DNA from: Porogramme epimiltina
Lineage: Eukaryota; Basidiomycota; Agaricomycetes; Polyporales; Polyporaceae
Direction: 5' to 3'
DNA length: 51,908 nt
NCBI GenBank assembly: GCA_900155495.1
Contig: FTLJ01000631.1
Span: 1-51,908 of the forward strand
The translations under genes and the position numbers were made by a program. Below are positions 35,418 to 45,434 of the stretch, piece after piece. The number at the start of each line of letters is the position of its first letter. Within the stretch, counting starts at the first letter, position 1. The notes below the pieces were generated by a model, which saw only the letters and a program-made list of their open reading frames with translations, did no database searches and had not been told where the DNA came from.

Positions 35418-36043
35418 ATGCGCATGGCAAGTACGCTGCCAATCGCCCTCTTGCCTTGCCCCGCCTCTAACGCACGCACAGCTCTCGCAGGAGGAAGAAC
35501 ATGACGACAACACCGAGGTGACCTGGGGTGCGTTCCGTTCGTCTTGTCCCTGGCTTGTGTGATTCTAAACACCAAATCGCTCCAGAGGACCAGCAGCGGA
35601 TCAACTCCTTCTCGAAGCTGAACACTCGCCTAAGCAACATTCGAGAGAAGATAGAGTCGCTCAAGGTACGCGCCGTCTCTGTGCCTCTGCGGTACCAGCG
35701 TGGAACATTTCTCTCCCTGTGCGTAGGCCGAGAAGGAGGCTCTTGATGATATCTCGATGGAGCTTGAGCTCGCAGACGAGGATGAGCCTGTGATGTACGT
35801 ATCACGCTCCCCCATCTACCCATACTCTACTCATTGCAATCCCCCTGTAGTTACAGGGTGGGCGAAGCCTTCATCCACATGCCCCATGGTCGTGCCCTCA
35901 AGCGGCTTGAGAAGGATCTCGCACTTCTCAATGATGAACTCGAGCGACAGACGTCCAACGCGGACCAGTGCGAGAGCACCATGAAGGAACTCAAAGTCAC
36001 GCTTTACGCCAAGTTCGGCCGCGCGATCAACCTCGACGAGTGA
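35418..36043 (+). CDS. GIM3: Prefoldin subunit 4
   Basis: Beta-type subunit of the hexameric prefoldin chaperone, which hands unfolded actin and tubulin to the CCT chaperonin in the cytosol. Five exons, 35418-35426, 35482-35527, 35586-35665, 35727-35794 and 35851-36043, giving 131 aa, the normal size. The protein starts MRMLSQEEEHDDNTEVTWED. It has the two coiled-coil arms (QQRINSFSKLNTRLSNIREK and ALKRLEKDLALLNDELERQT), the hairpin region YRVGEAFIHMPHGRA, and ends KFGRAINLDE. The first coding exon holds just three codons (ATG CGC ATG). It ends at a GC donor (GCAAGT) rather than GT; the nearby GT would give a frame that stops at once. The ATG has an ideal GCCACC context. The next intron begins GTGCGT. 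Confidence 0.92.
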
Positions 36044-36569
36044 GAGCTGGTTGGTGGGGGCTGAGACTTGACTGCGGGGAGACAGGCAGGGACAAAACGT
36101 GGCTAGGACCCCGGTGAGAGCCCTCTGCTACTACTGTAAACACATCGTTTTATATTGTACAAACACCCCTACGAATTCATTACACTGCTTCCAAACTCAG
36201 AAGGAATCTCCTCCACACCTCACACATGAGCACTGGTCACCCCTCGTCGAAACTACGTTGTACATGGCGTATCAATGAGATCACCCCCCGCATTCTCCGC
36301 GCTCCCCTGCGCAACTGGATGTGCACTCTATCCATACCACGCCTCCACAATTGGTCACAATTCGACGCGGTTGTATGCAAGTGCGAGCTACAGAGACATT
36401 TCCTAGACAATCTACAAAATGAAAGATACAGTGCATGATACAAGAGAGAATTGCATGATGGGGCCAACGATTGAATGATTATGTGGGACCGAGACTTCCA
36501 ATGCAACACAGGCACACGACCTTGTCCGCTCCTCAAACAGCCCCACCTCCTTACCCCTTCTCTCCCTCT
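36044..36569. other. Convergent intergenic region between prefoldin 4 and muskelin genes
   Basis: This should contain both 3' untranslated regions. A moderately AT-rich stretch lies at 36,120-36,190. No gene is supported. Confidence 0.4.
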
Positions 36570-39500
36570 CTAGACCACAAACCCATCCGTGGACAACATA
36601 TCCACCAAATTCGCGTCCGGCTGCTTCGCACCCTCATCCACGAAGACCAGCAGCCGCTCGAACATCTGCGTGCGCTGCCGGTACCGCTCCGGCGACGGCG
36701 CGCTCCCCCCTCCCCCTTCACCGACCTCCACGGGGTCCGCATCGAAGCGCACGACCGATACGAGCCCTAGCGCGTCCTCCTCCGCAGCCCCGAGTGCAGG
36801 CGAGCTCGGGCGCGACCGCTTGCGCGGCGGGGGGCTGTCTGCGCGTTCCGCCTGCGCGGTGGGCGCGGACGAGGGGGTGGACGCGCGCGAGCCCGGTGCG
36901 GGGGAGAGCACCGGGCGCGCGGGCGCGGCGAGGAGGTGTGCGGAGAGCAGCGCGCGGAAGACCTTCGCCTCCTCGGGGTCGGCGTGGTTCACGACGGCGG
37001 CGACGCGGGTCTGGAGGAACGTGAGGGCCTTGATCGGCGGGCCGTCCTCGCACATCTCGCGGAATCTGTCGAGGAAGAAGTGAGCTACGCGCGGGACGGC
37101 GGTCGCGACGGGAATGGTGCTCACTGCTGCTGCCTGATCTCATACAACGCCCGGCGCACGATCTCCTCGTCGGTCGGCCTGCGAACCATGCATCAGCCTC
37201 TCCCCACGAACGCGAGCTCCCAAGACGGTTCCGCACCTGACGATCTCCAGCCTCCAAAAATCGTCCAGCCGCCGCTCCCCACCCTCCACGGGCTTCGCCG
37301 CGCGTCCTGCCTCGCCCGCGTCCTGCTCGCCCTCCGGCAGCTCCTCGTCCTCGTCCCCGCCAATCCCCGCGTTCCCACCGTGCAGGTACACTGCGCCCGT
37401 CGTGGCGTCGTACACGGCCTGGTGCGCGTAGCGCGGCTGCGGGCACTCCACCTCGGCAGCGCCGCCCGGGGCCTCGAGGGGGAGGATCTTCGACCACTTC
37501 CCTGGGAGCTCTGGGCGGTCGTAGCGGTAGATCCAATATGAGGCATCCGCGTCCAGCACGGGTTCTACCCTAGGTCTCTTCCGGGTGAGTCCGCATAGGC
37601 TGTGTCGGCGGACATTCTCCAGGTTAGGAGAAGTACGAAGGTTAGGGGGATAACAGGTGGAGACGACGTACATGTAGATCTCGTGCTTGTCGGGGTCGAT
37701 CACTGCGCGCTGGGTGAAGGACGGGTCGGGGCCGCCCGCGGAGGTGAAGTTGGAGAAAAGCTCGGTGACGGTGTTGGTGGGGATGTGGAACGCATACATG
37801 TCGGCGAGGTAGCCGTCGCGGTCGCTGTGTTGGCCCGCGAAGATGAAGAGCGTTTGGGAGGTGGAGTCGAGAACCATTGAATGTCCTTGGAATTGACCTC
37901 GTGTCAATCATGCACATATACCTCGAGGGGCATAAGGGAACTCACCCCATCGTGGAGCGATAGTTGGTTGGCCTGCCGACTTGTCTGACGCACTGTTGAA
38001 GGCGTGGGTGATGGTGTGAAGGCCAATGCTCACTTATGACTCACCCGAGGACTTTCCACTTGCCCGTTCCGATGTCGTAACTGTACATGCCCGAGAGCTT
38101 GATAGACTCCCCAACTGCGTCTATGACACGCCCACCAGAGACATAGATCATCTGTTTCTCGCTATCTATGACCATCTGGTGGTCAGAAATGAGAGGGGGC
38201 CCGCTGGGGGGCTGCTGAGGACATCCAAGACATCAGCTAGAGCAGCTTTCTTCAATCCTTGTCACTCACCGACCTGTCCGCCGTAAGGCGCTCCCATTTC
38301 CCCGCGTCTGGGCCCCTGGTTTGATACCTGTAGAACTCCGAACACTGAGTTGGCCATGCACCAGCAAACGGCGCCGCAGTGCTCGCAAGGGCAGCCGCCC
38401 GGTTTCTCGCCGCCTCAGCATCAGGTTGTGGCGGCGCGCCCCCGGCGCCCGCAGGTACGGAATTCCTCTGCGTCTCCACGACGTCCCCGTCACCCAGCCG
38501 CCCGAGGACGTATATCGCGCCGTCTTTCGCGTCAAACACCATCTTGTGGCACGCGCGTGGCGTTGGACCGCCGGGCTCGCGGCTCGTCGCGGGGCTCAGG
38601 AGGCGCCACGCGTCCGCGCGCGGGTCGTACGCCCAGAAGTCGTCAAGCGAGCGCTGCCCGTCCCACCCGCCGAACAGGTAGACGGTGCGCGTCTCCGGGT
38701 CGGCGCACATTGCGTGCCCGCCGCGGCGGCACGGCGCGTCGCCATCCGCGTCGAGCGCGCGGACCCGCGCCCAGCGTGCGTGTGCGGGGGACGCGTGGCG
38801 GAAGCCCCTGAGGAGGCCCGCAGCCGCGCAGTCACGCATGAGCGACTCGGCCGCACCCCAGTTGCCGTGCAGGACGAAGGCGTCGTGGAGGGCTGTGACG
38901 AGTGGGTGCTCGAGCTGAACGCCGGAGCGAGCGAGGATCTGGGTGACGGGTGTAAGGAAGCGGCGCTGGCGGAGGTGCTTGAGGACTTGGCGGAGGGTGA
39001 TGATTTCGCGATACTTAAAGAAGATGAGCGCGGTGTCTTTGGCGTCTCTCGGAAAACGCACCTCTTGATGTCGGAGTCGTACTTGCTCTACATACGAGTC
39101 GTCAATGATACCGGCTAGTGATACGTGCCATATTGAGGTGTTAAAGCTCTGGCCGTGCGCCCTGTCAATAGGCAAGATTCAGTACACACAACATCAAGCT
39201 TGCAACTAGAGTGTAACACTTACGAAAGCGGTACAATCTCGACGAAGCGGGTGGGGAATGGCATGCCGGCTTGGCTGATGAATTTGAGTGCAAATGTTTC
39301 CGGTAATGAATCGTTCTTGAGATTTGAGTGTAGGATCTAGAGGACATATCAGAAGGCGCCTGTGGTTTGCACTCGTCGAAGAAAGAACCTCGGTCATAGT
39401 GTTCTCCGACAGACCCACGAAAACCTTGAACTCTTTCATATTACATGGATGACCTGCACGTAATTATCGCTTTTAGGTTAAAATTTTCAAACAGTGGTAT

Positions 39501-39859
39501 CAAGCATACCCTTGTAGTACTACGATAACGAGCAGTGAGGGGTGTGTTGAAGGATGGGAGAAAACCCGACGCGATCGGACATACCTTTCCGAAGGTGATG
39601 CTCTCTGTGAACAGGCATTTAGCCAACAACGCAGGGGTGGCGCGCAGGCCACTCAACTGAGAACCGTAAGGTGCTTTAGACGGAGGCGTATCCATTGCCT
39701 GGAGTTTGCAGGGGCGATAGCTCCGCTCCATCTACTAGTTTGATCTCGGGGCTTGTCAAGGAGTATGTTCTCCGCCACATATGCACCGCTGTGCTCTGAG
39801 GCGCCAGCAATCTCATACTCGACTGCGCGGATTTCCGGTTCTGGGAGACGGTCTGCCAT
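36570..39859 (-). CDS. Muskelin homologue (discoidin-like, LisH/CTLH and Kelch repeats)
   Basis: Twelve exons on the minus strand: 39859-39658, 39604-39585, 39519-39510, 39453-39389, 39336-39224, 39161-38270, 38211-38045, 37992-37946, 37897-37672, 37599-37237, 37178-37125 and 37065-36570, giving 884 aa. The discoidin-like N-domain reads GASEHSGAYVAENILLDKP, RWSGA, then LKSITFGKYYKGHPCNMKEF and FPTRFVEIVPLSAHGQSFNT. LisH/CTLH helices follow (EIITLRQVLKHLRQRRFLTP). Kelch blades come next (GGHAMCADPETRTVYLFGGW, SDHQMVIDSEKQMIYVSGGR, GHSMVLDSTSQTLFIFAGQ, HQAVYDATTGAVYLHGGN). The C-terminal helical region has RYRQRTQMFERLLVFVDE. Animal muskelin is a substrate-side subunit of the CTLH/GID ubiquitin ligase; the fungal role is inferred. 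Exons 2 and 3 are 20 and 10 nt. The exon 7 acceptor is a CAGCAG pair that can add one Gln. Confidence 0.92.
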
Positions 39860-40266
39860 GCGCGGTGTGTGTCCTCAGAGGTGGGCAAAGTGGGGGAGGA
39901 TGAGGGGAGGAGAGGGGAGTGCAGTGATGGAGGTTCGCGGTAGGGTCGCGTACACAGCCGGCGCGAGCTTGCGTCGTCATCGACAACAACAATTATCGCC
40001 GCCGCCTCCGGTCCGGCAGCAGCTCGCTCGCGGTCACACCGACGAGCACCATCTGGCCGCTGTGTTCGTGCGGCGGGCGCAGATAGTCGATTTACGAGAG
40101 CCACGCCACGACGCACAATGTGTCCTGTGTGGACACGTCTTGGCCGACAAATTGGGCGATTCTGATCTCGCGAGGGTCGTACAGGCTAGTAGATTTGATC
40201 CGGGTCCCAGTCCGTCTCCGCCTCCATCCCGCTCTCGACCGCACGTCCACACATACCCCTGCCCAA
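39860..40266. other. Intergenic region upstream of the muskelin gene
   Basis: It holds the muskelin promoter and the 3' end of the HAD gene transcript. No supported gene is present; overlapping frames here are short and antisense to each other. Confidence 0.4.
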
Positions 40267-40914
40267 CTACCTGCTCTCAGCCTCCTTCGTCGCCTGGACC
40301 GCCTCCTCGCCAAACACCTTCCTCAGCGCTGCGAATACACCCTCCTGCTTCTCAAACACAATCCCGTGGATGCCCAGCGACCGCGCCGCCTCCACGTTCT
40401 CCACTCGGTCGTCGACAAACACCGTGCTCGCCGGATCGATCCCCGTCTCCGCGATGACCTTCTCGTACGCCGCCAGATCCGGCTTGCGTTCCCCCAGCAC
40501 CGCCGACCCGAACACCTTGTCGAAGATGCTCCAGTCGGTGGGCAGCGCGAGGACGAACTCGTAGTCGGGCAGCGAGATGTTCGACAGCGCGAATACCTGC
40601 AGCCCGCACCGCGCCTTGAGCTCCCGCACGAGCGCGAGCAGCTCGTCGTTCGCCCGCAGCGACTCCCGTGCCTGCTTGAACGCCTCGTCCACCATCGCCG
40701 GCTCCACCCCGAATTCCCGCCCGACTCGCGCGAAGCACTCTGTCTGTGACAATCGCCCGCGCTCGTAGTCGAACCACGTCGGGCCCGCCATGATGTCTTT
40801 GAGCAGCCGAGGGGATATCGTCGTCGTCGTCTGAGCGGACCATGTGAAGAGGACGTCGCCCAGATCGAGAATGAGGGTGCGGAAGCCTCCGGAGGAGGTC
40901 TGGCCTTCGACCAT
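40267..40914 (-). CDS. HAD-superfamily hydrolase, subfamily IA
   Basis: Single exon, 215 aa. All HAD motifs are present in order: motif I LILDLGDVLF (nucleophile Asp17), motif II FALSN, the motif III lysine in GERKPD, and motif IV VFVDDRVENVEAA. The helical cap lies between motifs I and II (TWFDYERGRLSQTECFARVG). In motif I the second acidic position is Gly (DLG), as in the epoxide-hydrolase N-domain and related phosphatases. This fits a phosphatase or dehalogenase-like hydrolase with a less certain acid/base residue. The start ATG at 40914 lies four residues before the conserved block; the longer open frame above it lacks a better ATG. HAD proteins with similar starts are fused to terpene-cyclase domains in some fungi, but no such domain follows here. 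The substrate is unknown. Confidence 0.82.
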   Translation of the reverse strand: MVEGQTSSGGFRTLILDLGDVLFTWSAQTTTTISPRLLKDIMAGPTWFDYERGRLSQTECFARVGREFGVEPAMVDEAFKQARESLRANDELLALVRELKARCGLQVFALSNISLPDYEFVLALPTDWSIFDKVFGSAVLGERKPDLAAYEKVIAETGIDPASTVFVDDRVENVEAARSLGIHGIVFEKQEGVFAALRKVFGEEAVQATKEAESR

Positions 40915-41215
40915 GGTGAAGTTGGGGTAACGAAGGATGTAACGAAGTGGTCTGAGCGATGATGTGGATTTGGTAAGTGGTATGATCCTTTTATTCACTC
41001 GGGCGCGATGTGTGCCCAGTCCATAACCAATTCGATAACATCGTACTACACTAGATGTAGACGAAAGTTCTGTTAAGTCTCAATATCCCTCCCTCATTTG
41101 GATTCGTGTGGCCCTTTCGCGGAAGTATATGTGCAATGGCGTAGATTCCTACGCACCCTACGCTCTAGAGTACTTCGAGAACAATCTCGTTTACCATGCT
41201 CTAATTCAAACACGC
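40915..41215. other. Short intergenic region between the HAD gene and BTB gene 1
   Basis: These 301 bases should contain the HAD promoter and the 3' end of the BTB transcript. Nothing else was recognised. Confidence 0.35.
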
Positions 41216-42394
41216 TCAGCTTTCCAGGTCCGGCGTGGCCATACTCGTCTCCGGGGGCGCGAACGGAAGATCTAACTTTACCATTATCAGGTCCAACCAA
41301 GCAGTAACATCAATAAATGATCCAAGCACGTTCCACCAGGACCCACTCACCAGTCTTATGGCATCGTCCACCATCCGTGCGATAAGCTCATTAAATGGGA
41401 GAAGGGCTTGAATTGCTTTTACAATGCACCTCGGGCAGAGAGCGTCCTCGCCGAGAGCTGATATGACAGCATCGCTACGGAGGAATGACCGCACTGTGTT
41501 CCCTGAAGGACGTTGGTCGAGGGCTTTGGTCAAGAGAGAGACGTATGACGACGACCACGTTGCGGCTTTGACGGAGCCCGCGACCTCCAAGGAAGCTGTC
41601 TCTAATGGACAACGGCACCTCTTATTTGAGTCATAGTTCCGTATTGCTTTCCAGGTATAGTTGCGTATTTTCTTATCGTCTTTATCTCTCCATTCCCAAT
41701 GCTCGAACTCAGAAAATAGTCTAAGCGTCCCAGGGATCTTTACTTCGAATAATCCGTACCCGGTCCATTTGTGCCGGTCAAAGGGAGTCGATGCCGCCGC
41801 AATGCACCTCTGCCGGAAGACGTGTAGGATGTGCATCGCGGATACAGGCAGCGCCTCGACCTCGCGTGGAAGGGTGGGCGGGATGTGGAACTTCGGATCG
41901 TCAAGAAGGCACTCTGCAGCGCGCCGTGCGACGTCCGCGTCCTGGAGGGTGTATGCAACGGCATAAATACGGAGCGGCTCGCGAGGGATGAGTCGCTCCA
42001 TGTCGTCGCTGAGATTGGCAAGGCACACGGCCATCTTGTACTTGTGCGCGGCCTTGAGCACCTCAAGGAACTCGTCGACGTCGTCAATCGTACGCGTTCG
42101 GCGCTCGAAGGGGTAGAAGAGCCAGAAGAGATGTTCGAGCGTGGTGGCGGTCTCTGTAAGCTGCACCACCGGGGGATGCTCCGTTGGCGCGGGGTCAATG
42201 GGGCTGGCAATCATCTCGCGTATGACAGGAGAAACCTTCGCGACGATGACCTTGTAGAGGTGGAAGTGGACATCGTCAGAGGAGAGGAAGACGATGTCTG
42301 CGTCTACATCGTCGAAGGGGGGGCGAGGGTTTTTAGAGTTGTCCGCGTCTGCATCGTCAAAGGGGAGGCGATGGGGGTTTTCAGAGTTGCCCAT
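41216..42394 (-). CDS. BTB/POZ domain protein 1
   Basis: Single open frame, 392 aa. The BTB domain spans about residues 28-130: DADIVFLSSDDVHFHLYKVI, VAKVSPVIREMIAS, then LEHLFWLFYPFERRTRTIDD and LEVLKAAHKYKMAVCL. A BACK-like helical region follows (LRIYAVAYTLQDADVARRAA). This layout is typical of large BTB families in basidiomycetes, often proposed as Cullin-3 adaptors. The extreme N-terminus contains a short tandem duplication: SENPHRLPFDDADAD followed by SKNPRPPFDDVDAD. The paralogue has only one copy of it. Near the C-terminus a GTGAGT donor after IRL and an AAAG acceptor 75 nt later would remove 25 codons in frame, so the last part may be an intron. The paralogue lies next to it on the same strand. 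Confidence 0.8.
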   Translation of the reverse strand: MGNSENPHRLPFDDADADNSKNPRPPFDDVDADIVFLSSDDVHFHLYKVIVAKVSPVIREMIASPIDPAPTEHPPVVQLTETATTLEHLFWLFYPFERRTRTIDDVDEFLEVLKAAHKYKMAVCLANLSDDMERLIPREPLRIYAVAYTLQDADVARRAAECLLDDPKFHIPPTLPREVEALPVSAMHILHVFRQRCIAAASTPFDRHKWTGYGLFEVKIPGTLRLFSEFEHWEWRDKDDKKIRNYTWKAIRNYDSNKRCRCPLETASLEVAGSVKAATWSSSYVSLLTKALDQRPSGNTVRSFLRSDAVISALGEDALCPRCIVKAIQALLPFNELIARMVDDAIRLVSGSWWNVLGSFIDVTAWLDLIMVKLDLPFAPPETSMATPDLES

Positions 42395-42656
42395 GTTTCG
42401 AGTAATAGGTCAAATCTGTGGGACGAGGCAATGAGAGGCGCGATGGGCACTGGGGAAGGGAGACACAGAGGGGGCTATAAGTATGTCCCCCGAGAGCTGT
42501 AGCAGTACTTGAACAGAAGCTGTAGCACTCTTACGCGTCACGTATTCTATCGTCGAAGAGGCGGGTGATGCTCTAGCACAGCGCACGAGTTCGTTTCCAG
42601 GTCACCCGTGGGGCAGAACTTGGGAATAAATCTCTGGAAGCTGTCCAGGCGGCCAG

Positions 42657-43808
42657 CTAGTTGGATGGCACAAGTCTACAATATACTTTTTTAGCAGCAA
42701 TGGATACATCTGACAAGACCGGGTTAACAACGGACTCCTTCCGAACCTTCCAAAAGAGCTCCTGAATCACACGAATGGCAACTCCAACTCCACCTTCCGC
42801 GATTCGAGCCACGCCGGAACACCAGAATAAGCGTGCATTTTTTAGGCTGTGTGCAAAATGACTGCTCACCTTGCTCACCACTTCCTCGATCTTTTGTGCG
42901 AGGAGATCGTTAAAGAGGATGAGGTCTCCACATATCCGTTCGCAGCAGGAAGGGCACCTCGATGCAGCTTTGAGCGCACCCTTGGCCGCGTCGTTGGTGA
43001 GAAAAGTGCGCACGACATTGCCCGAGGGACGTTTGGAGAGCGCGTTTCTGAGTGCACCCATGTATGTCCACCACCACTGACGGCCGTAAAACGCTGGGGT
43101 TTGTTTTGGATTAAGTGCGCTGGTAGCCGTTGCACAGTTGCTGTGTGCGTCGTCATACCCATTATAATCGGTGGCGATCCAAACCCAAGTGCCACTGATG
43201 TTGGCTCCTTGAACCGCACGCGAATGTGTCCCATGCACAATCCAGTCGTGGTCCCCTACGACGTTCTCAACTTCGGCGGCGCACCGCTCGCGAAATTTGT
43301 GAATGGCGTAGATCGCGAGGGCCGGAAGCGAGGCGAACTCGACCAAGGCGGTGGGAGGAATATGGAAGTTGGGTTCGTCGAGCAGGCACGTCGCCGCCTG
43401 TCGCGCGGTTTCTCCGTCCTGGAGCATGTATGCGAGCATGTAGAAGCGGAGGGGCTCGCTCGGGAAGAGCTGCCGAGTGGCCCGGCGCAGCTCAGCGATA
43501 ATGGAGGCCATCTCGTACTTGTGCGCGGCCTCGAGCACCGCGAGAGCTTCGTCGACGGTTTGGATACTCGGACGCTCTACCGGGTAGCATAGTCGGAAGA
43601 GTTGCTCTAGCGTGCGTGCGTCCTCGGTCAGGGGCACCACTTGGGGTTCCTCCTGGGTCCCTGAGTTGCTAGCGAGGGTGAACATATCGCGCATGATTAG
43701 GGAGGCTTTCGCGAGCACGGCTTTGTATAGATTGAAGTGGATTCCGTCAGAAGAGCAGATGACGATGTCCGCATCTGAGTCATCGAAAGGTGGGCGAGGA
43801 TTGGCCAT
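42657..43808 (-). CDS. BTB/POZ domain protein 2
   Basis: Single open frame, 383 aa, a clear paralogue of the BTB gene downstream. It starts MANPRPPFDDSDADIVICSS and has the BTB core (HFNLYKAVLAKASLIMRDMF, LEQLFRLCYPVERPSIQTVD, LAVLEAAHKYEMASII) and the BACK-like segment (RFYMLAYMLQDGETARQAAT). Shared C-terminal blocks include CPSC-CERI and LILFNDLLAQKIEEV. A GTGAGC site follows SK near codon 305, in the same region as the possible intron of gene 1, so the last ~75 codons are less certain. Function is inferred only from the family: protein-protein adaptor, possibly for Cullin-3 ligases. Confidence 0.8.
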   Translation of the reverse strand: MANPRPPFDDSDADIVICSSDGIHFNLYKAVLAKASLIMRDMFTLASNSGTQEEPQVVPLTEDARTLEQLFRLCYPVERPSIQTVDEALAVLEAAHKYEMASIIAELRRATRQLFPSEPLRFYMLAYMLQDGETARQAATCLLDEPNFHIPPTALVEFASLPALAIYAIHKFRERCAAEVENVVGDHDWIVHGTHSRAVQGANISGTWVWIATDYNGYDDAHSNCATATSALNPKQTPAFYGRQWWWTYMGALRNALSKRPSGNVVRTFLTNDAAKGALKAASRCPSCCERICGDLILFNDLLAQKIEEVVSKVSSHFAHSLKNARLFWCSGVARIAEGGVGVAIRVIQELFWKVRKESVVNPVLSDVSIAAKKVYCRLVPSN

Positions 43809-44532
43809 AGCTGCGGTGTTGGGGATAGAGGAAAGAAGTGTACCCTTGGGAGAGCCGATGATGCCTGCTCGCAGATTTAAATGTCATGTAGCTTTCTAGC
43901 TGTAGCATCATCAATTCTATATATGCTTGCTTCTATCAAAACCAGCGAAGAAAACCAGTAGGCGTCAGCACAGTCCACGCCACCCTGCACGGCCGGCGAA
44001 AGGTTGAGTTCAGCTTCCCTCTATTGAACGAACATCATGTCACCACTGCAGCATAGAAGAACGTACGGACCTACTTCGTAGTCGTGCCATGTGACCACTG
44101 GATTGGTTGAAGAAGAGCAGAGGCCGACGAGGCCGACATCATCACGCCTCATTCCATGCCTAAGTTGATAACATCGAAGCTTTTATTTCCTTCTACCAAG
44201 GCAAGGTGTCTTCGGATTTACACACGAACATTGAGGCTGCAGCTCCACCCAAAGTATTTCACCACAATGATTTGGAATTCGGTCCTGAGAGGGTGCTTGA
44301 GGACGGTGATACAATAGTAGTAGCACGAAGACGTGCTCACCTGGGTTTCCCAGAACCCCTAGCGTCCATCCTGCGCCAAGTCAGGAGTCATAGGGTGGGA
44401 GGCCCCACTCCTCTGGTACGAAGTCTTCTAATGACTTGAGCGTTTGATCGGGCTGCTCGTCCACAGAGGTCGCCTCTCCTCCCAAGGCCAGTAGATTCTG
44501 GTCCGGAACCCACACCACTAGACGTTCGCCCC
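43809..44532. other. Intergenic region between BTB gene 2 and the second HAD gene
   Basis: It holds the BTB gene 2 promoter and the 3' end of the HAD gene transcript. Moderately AT-rich sequence lies at 43,900-44,300. A 77-codon frame on + (44206-44439) starts without a convincing context and matches nothing I know. Confidence 0.35.
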
Positions 44533-45434
44533 TCAGCCCTCACACCACTCATCGTGACCAAGCATCAGCCACGTACCGTTCATCCCCGCCCGCTTCCCAG
44601 CCTGCACCCCAGGTATCCCATCCTCAAACACCAGCCCCTTCGCACGCACCGCGCGCTCCTCCTCCCCCACGCCCGCCTCCCCCACCTCGCCCGCGCCCGC
44701 GCCCACCCCCACCGTGCGCTCGAGGAAGCGCTCCGCGGCGACGAGGAAGATGTCCGGGTGCGGCTTCCCGCGGCGCGCGTCGAACAGGCCGTCGTCCGCG
44801 CACACGACGCGCGCGCCGAAGCACCCAAAGAGCGCGCCGTTGTGCGCGCTCTTGAGCGCAAAGTTGCGCCGCTGCGAGCCCGTCGCGAGCGCGAGCGGCA
44901 CGCCGTGCGCGTGCAGGTGCCGCACGAGCCGCAGCGCGCCCGGCAGCGGCTGCACGGACGGCCAGCGCGCGTCCTGCAGCGCGCGCCGCGCGGAGAGGTA
45001 GTGCTCGACCGTGAACGAGGGCGGGAGGTCGGGGAAGAAGGAGAGGAGGTGTTCGGCGGCTTCGCGCTCGGCTGGGGGGGCGGGTGAGCGGTGGCAGAGG
45101 GCGAGTGAGGAGAAGGGGAGATGGGGGACGTACGCTTGCCCATGAGCCCGGCTTTGATGTCCCAGGTCATCTCCTTGCCGTACGGCGCGAGGAGTTCGTC
45201 TGCGGGCCTCGTCAATGCGTTGGGCCAACACGTTCACGCCGGACGCTGCGATTCCTACTCGTGACATCTGTATAGACTCTCTCTGAGTCTATGAGTAGAC
45301 CTGTTCCCGATCAGATAGATAGCCATCCAAAAGCAATGTTTAGCTAAGAGATGGTTCTGGATGGGGATGACCGACTCACCGTCCATATCAAAGATGACAT
45401 ACTCGATCTTCGGGCGTTGCGATGTTTCAGACAT
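44533..45434 (-). CDS. HAD phosphatase, pseudouridine-5'-phosphatase-like
   Basis: Four exons on the minus strand, 45434-45380, 45300-45259, 45199-45134 and 45071-44533, giving 233 aa. Motif I is FDMDGLLIDSERVYTDVTN (nucleophile Asp16, acid/base Asp18). The cap includes LAPYGKEMTWDIKAGLMGK. Motif II is LATGSQRRNF, the motif III lysine is in GKPHPDIF, and motif IV is VFEDGIPGVQAGKRAGM. The combination DMDGLLIDSE, MGK and EDxxxGVxAGxxAGM is that of HDHD1 and its yeast relative, small-metabolite phosphatases including pseudouridine-5'-phosphatase. Motif I is split over exons 1 and 2. The 538-nt last exon contains an Ala/Gly/Glu-rich insert between GV and RAKGLVFEDG that looks specific to this species. 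A second in-frame ATG at 45267 would lose motif I and is rejected. Confidence 0.88.

Larger units (their letters stand above)
41216..43808 (-). repeat. Tandem duplication of a BTB gene
   Basis: Two BTB genes lie head to tail 262 bases apart, with matching blocks from the first residues to the C-terminal Cys-rich segment. They are more diverged from each other than F-box copies 2 and 3, so the duplication is probably older. Confidence 0.75.
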
